Source of the DNA: Tagaea sp965279565
GTDB taxonomy: Bacteria > Pseudomonadota > Alphaproteobacteria > CACIAM-22H2
Length of the DNA: 64,000 nucleotides
Reading direction: 5' to 3'
Assembly: GCA_965279565.1 (NCBI GenBank)
Contig: OZ257249.1
Location: 1,736,001 to 1,800,000, forward strand
Both the position numbers and the translations under genes were made by a program. The notes under the pieces were generated by a model. It did no database searches. It saw only the letters and a list, made by a program, of their open reading frames with translations, and was not told the DNA's origin. Below are positions 1-7,518 of this stretch, piece after piece; position 1 is the stretch's first letter; each line of letters opens with the position of its first letter.

Positions 1-2
1 AC

Positions 3-77
3 ATCAAGGACGTCGAGAACCGGCTGACCGCGCACCTGCTGCGCATCGAAGCGAAGCTCGACGGGGCATCGTCGTGA
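3..77 (+). CDS. C-terminal end of an unidentified protein (partial, cut by window edge)
   Basis: An open frame enters from the left edge and ends at TGA 75-77. The 24 visible residues are charged and look helical or coiled-coil (IKDVENRLTAHLLRIEAKLD). Its stop overlaps the GTG start of the holin gene (GTGA, 74-77), so the two are probably translationally coupled and belong to one phage-type lysis or tail module. Too little is visible for a family call. Confidence 0.5.
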   Translation: MKDVENRLTAHLLRIEAKLDGASS

Positions 78-604
78 TCCCCGCATTGCTGGCACAGGTC
101 GGTTTGCCGCTGCTCGCCCGCCTCGTCGGCGGGGCGCTGTCGCGCGTCGACCATCCGGCGGCGAAGGCGGCGGCCGGTGCGCTCGAACAGGTGGGCGCCG
201 CGCTGCCGCCCGAACAGGTCGCCGAGGCCAACCGCCATCTCGAAGCGATGGCGCGCATCGCCAGCGAGGAAGACCGCGAGACGATCCGCGAGGTGAACGC
301 GTCGCTGCGCGCCGAAGCGGGCAGCGAGGACGCCTATGTGCGCCGCATGCGGCCGACCTTCGGCTATGTGATGGCCGCGACATGGGCCGCCCAGATGGGC
401 GCGGTGGCGTGGATCGTGGTGCGCGCACCCGCCGAAGCCGCCGCCGTGATCGAGGCGCTGGGTGCGCTGTCGGTCGTCTGGTCGGTGGGGCTTTCGGTGC
501 TCGGCGTCTATGTCTACAAGCGCTCGGCGGACAAGGCGCTGGCGGCGGGAAGCCCGCAACCCGGACTTCTCGACAGGCTTCAACGCATCGCCGATGGACG
601 TTAG
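74..604 (+). CDS. 3TM-type holin family protein (prophage or gene-transfer-agent type)
   Basis: A 176-residue protein starting at GTG 74, coupled to the preceding gene by a GTGA overlap. A mildly hydrophobic N-terminus (1-22) is followed by an acidic helical stretch (45-90), the family-like segment VRRMRPTFGYVMAA near 89-102, and two clear membrane helices at about 96-116 and 125-147. Holins of this type make inner-membrane lesions that release endolysin at the end of phage or GTA production. The last codons (LLDRLQRIADGR) lie in an 18-bp direct repeat whose second copy is about 1.1 kb downstream, where it also encodes LLDRLQR plus a stop. The present C-terminus therefore seems to come from inserted DNA that replaced the original end without harming the frame. 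The product assignment is from family resemblance. Confidence 0.75.
   Translation: MIPALLAQVGLPLLARLVGGALSRVDHPAAKAAAGALEQVGAALPPEQVAEANRHLEAMARIASEEDRETIREVNASLRAEAGSEDAYVRRMRPTFGYVMAATWAAQMGAVAWIVVRAPAEAAAVIEALGALSVVWSVGLSVLGVYVYKRSADKALAAGSPQPGLLDRLQRIADGR
569..586 (+). repeat. Left copy of 18-bp direct repeat (attL-like)
   Basis: CTCGACAGGCTTCAACGC, exact match to 1694-1711. It lies in frame inside the last codons of the holin gene. After 15 diverged bases both copies continue with TAGCTT, which supplies the stop codon. The layout is like attL of an element that recombines into a gene 3' end. Confidence 0.7.
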
Positions 605-614
605 CTTTGGTTGG

Positions 615-1505
615 CTAAATTTCTAAAATTACTTTGTTTTGTGCTTGGCTTCTCGACCTCAGCACACGCTCAATTACATTCTTGTTTGCACGATCGTTAC
701 TGAAGACAAAGCGTGTGCAGCAAGCGGCCATGGCCTTGTTTGTTGCTAGTGCCAAAATACCATCACCAGACTCTCTCTCCTCAGCGTTTCGCTCCGGCGA
801 AGAAATGTAGATCACCCTATGTGGGCTGATTGGAAGCACTATAAGCGAATTCGGATCGCTGTAAGAGAGACCCAGACATACAGGAAGCCTATCGCATGTA
901 ATCAAGCTGCCAACAGTGCTAAGGTATTGGCTGTGGTCTGCAACACGCCATTGACGTGCCAGTAGCGCGTCGCGCCAGTCCCCATTCACAATGATTTCAG
1001 GCGCAAGCAAACGTCCGGAGTTTTCAATCAAGCCCGGCAGCTCCGCATTGGCGTACTCCTGAAGTCTTGGCGTAAGATTGAAGACGTCCTCTGAAAGCAG
1101 TTTTTTATCTTCAACTTCGACATATTGGCGTAGTGTGTCCGGGCCCTCTTTTACGAGCATTTCCATGCTTTCCGGACGGCGGATAATCAGGCTGATAACA
1201 AAGTTTGCGAGAACGGCGTATTCGCTGCCGTTCAAGGCATTTGATACATTTTTCTCTCGAATGAGCTTTTCAAGAACTGCAGGAGCTTTGTTGTCAATTT
1301 CCCGAGTGAACCAATCTTCCAGAAAGTGTTTCATCTCGGGAAAAATTTCATCGTTAAGTGTATTGATGTTTCTCTGATAACAAATCTGAGTAGGTGTTTT
1401 CTTGTTCGATATTAGCTGATCGCGTTGAAGTCCATGCCGATACAAATGGCCTTCATCATTTATCCATGGGGAAAAATAAAATTTAGGAATGTAGTGTTGT
1501 TTCAT
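615..1505 (-). CDS. DUF4238 domain-containing protein
   Basis: A 296-residue soluble protein opening with the DUF4238 signature (QHYIPKFYFSPW, residues 3-14), then a mostly helical body with several conserved-looking Arg/Asn positions. No signal peptide or membrane segment is seen. The function of DUF4238 is not established; members are scattered and typically occur in variable islands. Base composition and codon use are clearly foreign: AT-rich third positions, unlike every neighbour. It is the only gene in the putative cassette and reads toward the holin gene; the stops are only about 10 bases apart. A role in phage defence or phage exclusion is conceivable from its position in a lysis locus, but that is inference only. 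Confidence 0.75.
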   Translation of the reverse strand: MKQHYIPKFYFSPWINDEGHLYRHGLQRDQLISNKKTPTQICYQRNINTLNDEIFPEMKHFLEDWFTREIDNKAPAVLEKLIREKNVSNALNGSEYAVLANFVISLIIRRPESMEMLVKEGPDTLRQYVEVEDKKLLSEDVFNLTPRLQEYANAELPGLIENSGRLLAPEIIVNGDWRDALLARQWRVADHSQYLSTVGSLITCDRLPVCLGLSYSDPNSLIVLPISPHRVIYISSPERNAEERESGDGILALATNKAMAACCTRFVFSNDRANKNVIERVLRSRSQAQNKVILEI

Positions 1506-1693
1506 CGTGGCACTTCGCCGTATCGGCTATTTCCTTTCGCATTTCATGGCGGCCAATCAACCAGTTCAACTATGACCACTATCAGTTTTAGCCATTGGCT
1601 GGGGTCCCAAAATTAGTGGTCTTGAACACGCGCTCTACTTTTGATCGTAGCAAGTGCCGTCGTCGTTGCCCAGATGCTCCTGTCAGATATTTG

Positions 1694-1711
1694 CTCGACA
1701 GGCTTCAACGC
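1694..1711 (+). repeat. Right copy of 18-bp direct repeat (attR-like)
   Basis: Exact second copy of the repeat at 569-586. It is followed by codons for AVEGR and a TAG stop (1727-1729), probably the original 3' end of the holin gene. The sequence upstream of this copy does not encode anything holin-like, so similarity starts sharply at the repeat. Confidence 0.7.
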
Positions 1712-1741
1712 GCGGTCGAAGGGCGCTAGCTTGGACGGGAA

Positions 1742-2089
1742 ATGGCGACTCCGATCTATCACATGTGCCGACGCGACGAATGGGCGGCGGCCGAAGCGTG
1801 CGGAAGCTATCCCGGCTCCTCGCAGGACCGGGCGGACGGCTTCATCCATTTCTCGACCGCCGGGCAGATCGCGGCGAGTGCCGCCAAGCACCGCGCCGGG
1901 CAGGACGATCTGGTGCTGATCGAAGTGCCGGCCGAATCGCTGGGCGACGCGCTGAAATGGGAAGCGTCGCGCGGCGGGGCGCAGTTCCCGCATCTCTACG
2001 GGGCACTCGCGGTCAGCCACGTCACGCGCGACGCACCGCTGCGCCTGGGCCCCGACGGGCGCCACGTCTTCCCGTGGGGGCTTGCATGA
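1742..2089 (+). CDS. DUF952 domain-containing protein
   Basis: A 115-residue protein with DUF952 features: an N-terminal IYHMCRRDEW, the ADGFIHFST block near residues 31-39, and a late FPHLYGAL segment. The family's function is unproven; it has an ADP-ribosyltransferase-like look, and members are often encoded directly upstream of pyrD in alphaproteobacteria. The start ATG has a plausible upstream GGACGGG. Its stop overlaps the pyrD start (ATGA, 2086-2089), so both are translated from one message. The promoter may lie in the end of the inserted cassette or further upstream. Confidence 0.8.
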   Translation: MATPIYHMCRRDEWAAAEACGSYPGSSQDRADGFIHFSTAGQIAASAAKHRAGQDDLVLIEVPAESLGDALKWEASRGGAQFPHLYGALAVSHVTRDAPLRLGPDGRHVFPWGLA

Positions 2090-3153
2090 ACTGGTACGAT
2101 CTCGCCTTCCCGCTGGTGCGCGGCATCGATCCGGAAACGGCGCATGGCTTCGCGGTCAAGGCGCTCGCGAACGGCTTCGTGCCCACGCCGGCCCCGGTCG
2201 ACGAACCGTCGCTGCATGTGAAGCTGTGGGGCCTCGATTTCCCGAACCCGGTCGGCCTCGCCGCCGGCTTCGACAAGGACGCCGAGGTGCCCGACGCGAT
2301 GCTGGCGCAGGGCTTCGGCTTCGTCGAGGTGGGCTCGGTCACGCCGCGCGCGCAGACGGGCAATCCGAGGAAACGGCTCTTCCGCCTGACGCAGGACGAA
2401 GGCGTGATCAACCGGCTCGGCTTCAACGGCAGCGGTCTCGACGTGGCGCTCGCCAACCTCGCGGCGCGCAAGCGGCGCGGCATCGTCGGCGTCAATCTCG
2501 GCAAGAACAAGGAAACGGAAGACGCCGCCGACGATTACGTCAAGGGCGCGCTCGCCTTTGCACCCGTCGCCGACTATCTGGTCTGCAACGTCTCGTCGCC
2601 CAACACGCCGGGCCTGCGCGCGTTGCAGAGCCGCGAGGCGCTCGACCGCATCGTCGTGCGCGTGCAGGAAGCGCTCGCCACGCTCGCCGCCCCGCCGCCG
2701 CTCGTCTTCAAGATCGCGCCCGACCTGGTCGACGCCGACCTGGAAGACGTCGTGCGCGTGGCGCTCGACCGGAAGCTCGCCGGCCTGATCGTCGGCAACA
2801 CGACGCTGTCGCGCCCCGACACGCTTTCCGATCCGCAGAAAAGCGAGACCGGCGGGCTCTCCGGCAGGCCGCTTTTCCCGCTCTCCACGCGCATGCTGGC
2901 GAAGACCCGGACTTTGGCCGGGCGCGATCTGGTGCTGATCGGGACGGGCGGCATCTTCGACGCGCGCGACGCCTACGCGAAGATCCGCGCGGGGGCCTCG
3001 CTCGTGCAGCTCTATTCCGCGATGGTCTATCGCGGGCCGGGGCTGGCGGCGGAAATCTGCCGCGGACTGCCCGCCCTGCTGCGCGCCGACGGCTTCGCGT
3101 CGGTCGCCGACGCGGTCGGGACCGGTTCGGCGTTGACCGACGCGCGCGGATAG
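2086..3153 (+). CDS. pyrD: Quinone-dependent dihydroorotate dehydrogenase (class 2)
   Basis: A 355-residue enzyme that oxidises dihydroorotate to orotate in pyrimidine synthesis and passes electrons to membrane quinone. The N-terminal helical segment (1-40), typical of membrane-associated class 2 enzymes, precedes the FMN barrel. Visible landmarks are GLAAGFDKDAE near 57-67, NRLGFNG near 109-115, NVSSPNTPGL at 168-177 with the class 2 catalytic Ser at about 171, TGGLSGRPLFPLS, and the phosphate-binding GTGGI close to the end. Full length for the family. The ATG is fixed by the ATGA overlap with the DUF952 gene. Confidence 0.95.
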   Translation: MNWYDLAFPLVRGIDPETAHGFAVKALANGFVPTPAPVDEPSLHVKLWGLDFPNPVGLAAGFDKDAEVPDAMLAQGFGFVEVGSVTPRAQTGNPRKRLFRLTQDEGVINRLGFNGSGLDVALANLAARKRRGIVGVNLGKNKETEDAADDYVKGALAFAPVADYLVCNVSSPNTPGLRALQSREALDRIVVRVQEALATLAAPPPLVFKIAPDLVDADLEDVVRVALDRKLAGLIVGNTTLSRPDTLSDPQKSETGGLSGRPLFPLSTRMLAKTRTLAGRDLVLIGTGGIFDARDAYAKIRAGASLVQLYSAMVYRGPGLAAEICRGLPALLRADGFASVADAVGTGSALTDARG

Positions 3154-3170
3154 GGAATACCGGACTTCGA

Positions 3171-4289
3171 ATGTCGCCGATCTCGCTCATCCTGCCGGCC
3201 GTCGCCTATGTCGCCGCGAGTTTCGCGGTCGGCCTCACGTCGGGCACGACGCTGGGCATCGCCGTGTTCGCCGCGGGTGCCGCCCTCCACGCCATCATCG
3301 TCGCGGCCCGGCTTGCCGGGCAGGTCGAGAACGCGGTGCGCGCGCAGGCGCAGATCCGCCGCGAGATCGCCGCCGCGCGCGAGGAAGCGCGCGGGATCCT
3401 GGAAGCGATCGAGAATGCCGCGCGCACGCGCCCCGACCTCGGCCACGTGATGGGCGAGGTGAAGGTGCTGCAGGGGCTGGTCGAGAAGCTGTCGGGCCAG
3501 CCCGTGCCCAAGGCGGGCGAGCCCGCGCGCCCCGATCCGTCCTATGGCGACGCGCAGGTGCTGGATATCGTGCGCGACGCGCTGCGCGAGAACCGCGTCG
3601 AGCTCTACGTGCAGCCGATCGTCGACCTGCCGCAGCGCCGCCGCCGCCATTTCGAATGCTTCAGCCGCGTGCGCGCCCCGGACGGCAACGTGATCGGGCC
3701 GGAACGCTATCTGGCACTCGCCGAGAAATTCGGCCTCGTCACGGCGATCGACAACATGCTGCTGTTCCGCTGCGTGCAGCTCGTGCGCCGCATGCAGCGC
3801 ACGAACGCGGGTGCCGGCATCTTCGTCAACATCTCGGAACACACGCTCGCCGACACGCGCTTCTTCGCCGAGTTCGTCACCTTCATGGCGCAGAACGCCG
3901 ACCTCGCGCACAACCTCGTCTTCGAGCTGGCCGAGGGCCACACGCGCCGCCTGTCGGACATCCAGTGGGCGGAGCTCGACCGGCTCGGCAGCCTCGGCTT
4001 CCGCTTCTCGATGGACCAGGTCGGCGACGTGCGCCTCGATCCGGCCGCACTCGCCAAGCGCAATTTCCGCTTCGTCAAGATCGACGCGCGCAAGCTCGTC
4101 GAATACGCCAACGGGGCGAGCGGGGCGGAGTTCCTGCGCCTGCGCACGCAAATGATGGACCGCAGCGTGGCCCTCGTCGTCGAGAAGATCGAGAGCGAGG
4201 CCCAGCTCGTCGAGGTGCTCGACCTCGAGGCGGATTACGGACAGGGCTTCCTGTTCGGCGAACCAAAGCCCCTGAAAGAAGAGAAGTGA
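3171..4289 (+). CDS. Membrane-anchored degenerate EAL-domain protein (TipF-like)
   Basis: A 372-residue protein with two N-terminal membrane helices (about 5-22 and 27-47), a coiled coil (about 50-108), a proline-rich linker and an EAL fold (about 125-368). Several phosphodiesterase residues are missing: the EAL triad reads ECF (162-164) and the DDFG metal loop reads DQVG (282-285). The Asn of FVNIS (220), the Glu of FELAE, Lys303 and the YGQGFLFG end remain. It is therefore probably a c-di-GMP receptor or scaffold rather than an active enzyme. The layout matches TipF of Caulobacter, a c-di-GMP-responsive flagellar assembly factor; that parallel is inference. It follows pyrD by 17 bases and is coupled to the next gene by GTGA. 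Confidence 0.8.
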   Translation: MSPISLILPAVAYVAASFAVGLTSGTTLGIAVFAAGAALHAIIVAARLAGQVENAVRAQAQIRREIAAAREEARGILEAIENAARTRPDLGHVMGEVKVLQGLVEKLSGQPVPKAGEPARPDPSYGDAQVLDIVRDALRENRVELYVQPIVDLPQRRRRHFECFSRVRAPDGNVIGPERYLALAEKFGLVTAIDNMLLFRCVQLVRRMQRTNAGAGIFVNISEHTLADTRFFAEFVTFMAQNADLAHNLVFELAEGHTRRLSDIQWAELDRLGSLGFRFSMDQVGDVRLDPAALAKRNFRFVKIDARKLVEYANGASGAEFLRLRTQMMDRSVALVVEKIESEAQLVEVLDLEADYGQGFLFGEPKPLKEEK

Positions 4290-5146
4290 CCGGACGCCTC
4301 GAAGGCATTGCGGCGATCGCCGATCGCTACGACGCGTTCCTGCTCGACATGTGGGGATGCATCCACGACGGGGTGACGGTGTTCCCGGGCGTGCCCGACC
4401 TGCTGGCGCGCCTGCGCAGGATGGGCAAGCGCACGGTCGTGCTGTCGAACGTGCCGCGCCTCGTGCCGCTGCTCGTCGAGCACATGCCGAAATACGGAAT
4501 CGAGGCCGCCGCGTTCGACGCCATCGTCACGTCGGGCGAGACCGCATGGCGGGCGCTGGAGCGCGGCGAGCACGGGCTCGGCCGGAAATTCCTGCATGTG
4601 GGGCTCGAAGGCAACATCGTCGATCCCGCGACGATCGGCTACGCGATGGTCGACGACGTGGCCGAGGCCGATTTCGTGCTCGCCACCGGTGCCGCGGGCA
4701 ACGGCACGCTCGATCTCGACGCGCTGGCGCCGCTGGTCGCCGCGGCGCGCGAACGCGACCTGCCGATGGTCTGCGCCAATCCCGACCTCGAGGTCCTGCG
4801 CGGCGAGCAGCGCTTCCTGTGCGCGGGCACGCTCGCCCGGCGCTACGAGGAGATCGGCGGCCGGACGATCTATTACGGAAAGCCGCATCGCGCGGTCTAC
4901 GAGCAGGCGATCGCGCTTTCCGGCGTTCGCGACCGGTCGCGCGTGATCGGCATCGGCGACGCGATGCGCACCGACGTGGCGGGCGCGCGCGGGGCCGGAA
5001 TCGACCAGGCCTTCATCCCCGGCGGCATCCACGGCGAGGCGATGAACGCGCCGATGGGCACGCTGCCAAGCGTGGCCGCCATGGACGAAGTTTCGGCCCA
5101 GTTCGGCTTCGCGCCGACCTATGTTTTGGCCGAATTGCGCTGGTAG
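4286..5146 (+). CDS. HAD-superfamily hydrolase, TIGR01459-like
   Basis: A 286-residue protein starting at GTG 4286, which overlaps the EAL gene stop. HAD motif I appears as LLDMWGCIHDG (about 19-29), motif II at VLSNVP, and the late acidic motif as GIGDAMRTDVAGA. The substitution pattern (D-x-W-G-x-x-H-D-G) is the hallmark of the alphaproteobacterial TIGR01459 group, related to NagD-type phosphatases with a C2 cap. The substrate is unknown, probably a small phosphorylated metabolite in the cytosol. It shares a transcript with pyrD and the EAL gene. Confidence 0.85.
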   Translation: MTGRLEGIAAIADRYDAFLLDMWGCIHDGVTVFPGVPDLLARLRRMGKRTVVLSNVPRLVPLLVEHMPKYGIEAAAFDAIVTSGETAWRALERGEHGLGRKFLHVGLEGNIVDPATIGYAMVDDVAEADFVLATGAAGNGTLDLDALAPLVAAARERDLPMVCANPDLEVLRGEQRFLCAGTLARRYEEIGGRTIYYGKPHRAVYEQAIALSGVRDRSRVIGIGDAMRTDVAGARGAGIDQAFIPGGIHGEAMNAPMGTLPSVAAMDEVSAQFGFAPTYVLAELRW

Positions 5147-5258
5147 TTTCCGAGTCGCGCAAATCGACCGCGCTGCAGCACCCGGCCGGAGTTTTCCGCA
5201 GGGCTGTGGACAAGACCCCGTCCGTCCATTGAATCAATCCTTTGCCGGGCGAATCGGA

Positions 5259-5270
5259 AGTCGGCCGACT
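5259..5270. promoter_or_regulatory. Perfect 12-bp palindrome upstream of scpA
   Basis: AGTCGGCCGACT, 57 bases before the scpA start in the 180-base gap after the HAD gene. It could be an operator for a dimeric repressor. A GC-rich genome makes such palindromes fairly common, so support is weak. Confidence 0.25.
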
Positions 5271-5326
5271 CGCACTGCTAGGAGTGCCCCCGTCCTGCCG
5301 TTACATTTGCAAGGCAGGAGAAGGAC

Positions 5327-7477
5327 ATGGCGGAATTTACCAAGCCGAATCTGGCGGACTGGGAGAAGCTCGCGCGCGCCGAACTGAAGGGTGCCGCGTC
5401 GGACACGCTTGCCTGGACCACGCCCGAAGGAATCGTCGTCAAGCCGCTCTATACCGAGGCCGATCTTGCCGGGCTCGAGCATATGGGCGGCATGCCCGGC
5501 ATCGCGCCCTATGTGCGCGGTCCGCGCGCCACGATGTACGCCAACCGCCCGTGGACGATCCGCCAATATGCCGGCTTCTCGACGGCCGAAGAATCGAACG
5601 CGTTCTACCGCAAGGCGCTGGCCGGCGGGCAGGCGGGGCTGTCGGTCGCCTTCGATCTCGCCACGCATCGCGGCTACGACAGCGACCATCCGCGCGTCAC
5701 CGGCGACGTCGGCAAGGCGGGTGTGGCCATCGATTCCGTCGAGGACATGAAGATCCTGTTCGACGGCATCCCGCTCGACAAGATGTCGGTGTCGATGACG
5801 ATGAACGGCGCCGTGCTTCCCGTTCTCGCCGCCTTCATCGTCGCGGGCGAGGAGCAGGGGGCCACACAGGCGCAGCTTTCCGGGACCATCCAGAACGACA
5901 TCCTCAAGGAGTTCATGGTCCGCAACACGTACATCTATCCGCCGGCCCCGAGCATGCGGATCGTCGCCGACATCATCGCGCATACGGCGACACACATGCC
6001 GAAATTCAATTCGATCTCGATCAGCGGCTACCACATGCAGGAAGCCGGGGCGACCTGCGTGCAGGAGCTCGCCTTCACGCTGGCCGACGGTCTCGAATAC
6101 GTGCGCGCGGCGCTCTCGAAGGGGCTCGACATCGACGCGTTCGCGCCCCGCCTGTCGTTCTTCTTCGCCATCGGCATGAACTTCTTCATGGAGATCGCCA
6201 AGCTGCGCGCCGCACGCTTCATCTGGGCGCGCGAGATGAAGAAGCTCGATCCCAAGAAGGCGGACAGCCTGGCGCTGCGCACGCACTGCCAGACCTCTGG
6301 CGTGTCGCTGACCGAACAGGACCCCTACAACAACGTCGTGCGCACGGCGTTCGAGGCGATGGCGGCGGCGCTGGGCGGCACGCAGTCGCTGCACACGAAC
6401 TCGTTCGACGAGGCGCTCGCTTTGCCCACGCCCGCCTCCTCGCGCATCGCGCGCAACACGCAGCTGATCCTGCAGGAAGAGACCGGGATCGCGCGCGTCG
6501 TCGATCCGCTGGCGGGCAGCTACTACCTCGAAAGCCTGACCGCCTCGATGGTGGCCGAGGCACAGAAGCTGATCGACGAGGTCGAGGCGCTGGGCGGCAT
6601 GACCAAGGCGGTCGAGAGCGGCATGCCCAAGCTGCGCATCGAGGAAGCCGCCGCGCGCCGGCAGGCGCGCATCGACCGCGGCGAGGAAACCGTCGTCGGC
6701 GTCAACAAGTACCGCCCGGCCGAGGCGGAGAAGATCGACATCCTCGACATCGACAACAGTGCCGTGCGCGACAGCCAGATCGCGCGCCTGAAGCAGGTGC
6801 GCGCGAAGCGCGACGCCGGCAAGGTCAAGGCGACGCTCGCCGCCCTCGCCGACGCGGCGAAGTCGGGCAAGGGCAACCTGCTGACGCTCGCGATCGAGGC
6901 GATGCGCGCGCGCGCCACGGTGGGCGAGGTTTCCGACGCGCTCGAAGCGGTCTATACGCGCCACCGCGCGACGATCCGCTCGGTCACCGGCATCTACGGC
7001 TCGGCCTATGACGGCGATGCCGGCTTCACCCGCATCAAGGAAGACGTCGCCGCCTTCGCGAAGACCGAGGGCCGCCGGCCGCGCATGCTGGTCGTCAAGC
7101 TCGGCCAGGACGGGCACGACCGCGGGGCGAAGGTGATCGCCACCGCGTTCGCAGATATCGGCTTCGACGTCGATGTCGGCCCGCTCTTCCAGACGCCGGA
7201 AGAGGCCGCCCGCCAGGCGATCGAGAACGACGTGCATGTCGTGGGCGTGTCCTCGCAGGCCGCCGGCCACAAGACGCTGGTTCCCGCGCTGATCGCGGCG
7301 CTGCGCGCGGCCAAGGCCGAGGACATCCTGATCGTGTGCGGCGGCGTGATCCCGCCGCAGGACTACCAGGAGCTGATCGATGGCGGCGTCGCCGCCATCT
7401 ACGGCCCCGGCACCAACATTCCGCACGCCGCGGCCGAGATTCTCGGCCTGATAAGGCGCCGGCGGAAAGCAGCCTGA
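5327..7477 (+). CDS. scpA: Methylmalonyl-CoA mutase (B12-dependent, homodimeric type)
   Basis: A 716-residue mutase interconverting (R)-methylmalonyl-CoA and succinyl-CoA, used in propionyl-CoA breakdown and related carbon routes. The catalytic TIM barrel covers roughly residues 30-550, with the family block RPWTIRQYAGF near 78-88. The C-terminal cobalamin-binding domain carries DGHDRG with cofactor-ligand His at about 597, followed by the GVSS and CGG loops. This is the single-chain homodimer type (about 715 residues) and no small subunit is encoded nearby. A good ribosome site (GGAGAAGG) precedes the ATG. The corrinoid-uptake unit at 48-52 kb would supply its cofactor. Confidence 0.97.
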   Translation: MAEFTKPNLADWEKLARAELKGAASDTLAWTTPEGIVVKPLYTEADLAGLEHMGGMPGIAPYVRGPRATMYANRPWTIRQYAGFSTAEESNAFYRKALAGGQAGLSVAFDLATHRGYDSDHPRVTGDVGKAGVAIDSVEDMKILFDGIPLDKMSVSMTMNGAVLPVLAAFIVAGEEQGATQAQLSGTIQNDILKEFMVRNTYIYPPAPSMRIVADIIAHTATHMPKFNSISISGYHMQEAGATCVQELAFTLADGLEYVRAALSKGLDIDAFAPRLSFFFAIGMNFFMEIAKLRAARFIWAREMKKLDPKKADSLALRTHCQTSGVSLTEQDPYNNVVRTAFEAMAAALGGTQSLHTNSFDEALALPTPASSRIARNTQLILQEETGIARVVDPLAGSYYLESLTASMVAEAQKLIDEVEALGGMTKAVESGMPKLRIEEAAARRQARIDRGEETVVGVNKYRPAEAEKIDILDIDNSAVRDSQIARLKQVRAKRDAGKVKATLAALADAAKSGKGNLLTLAIEAMRARATVGEVSDALEAVYTRHRATIRSVTGIYGSAYDGDAGFTRIKEDVAAFAKTEGRRPRMLVVKLGQDGHDRGAKVIATAFADIGFDVDVGPLFQTPEEAARQAIENDVHVVGVSSQAAGHKTLVPALIAALRAAKAEDILIVCGGVIPPQDYQELIDGGVAAIYGPGTNIPHAAAEILGLIRRRRKAA

Positions 7478-7518
7478 ACACTTAACGAATTCGGCCCCCG
7501 GCAAGAGCGAAGAAGCAC

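Larger units (their letters stand above)
569..1711. mobile_element. Candidate non-autonomous integrated cassette carrying a DUF4238 gene
   Basis: The DNA between the two exact 18-bp repeats is far more AT-rich than its flanks (many TTT/AAA runs against roughly 68% GC around it) and holds one gene on the opposite strand. The repeat sits in the 3' end of the holin gene and both copies encode LLDRLQR, five further residues and a stop (IADGR in one, AVEGR in the other). Immediately outside the right copy the high-GC DUF952-pyrD unit starts. This is the expected footprint of site-specific insertion into a gene end with repair of the reading frame. No integrase or transposase lies inside, so it would be a remnant or mobilised in trans. 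A weaker direct repeat, TTGGCT-N8-AAAATTA, occurs at 611-631 and 1595-1615. Confidence 0.55.

Noticed and set aside
74..604. A full prophage at the left edge
   Set aside because: Only the holin and the end of one more gene are visible. Extent and type (prophage or gene transfer agent) cannot be judged here.
1654..2085. N-terminal extension of pyrD in frame from 1654
   Set aside because: It would overlap the DUF952 gene out of frame and start within the inserted cassette. The pyrD family start is MNWYDLAFPL at 2086.
5205..5213. TGTGGACAA, a one-mismatch DnaA box, before scpA
   Set aside because: A single imperfect site without AT-rich unwinding DNA or further boxes is not an origin.
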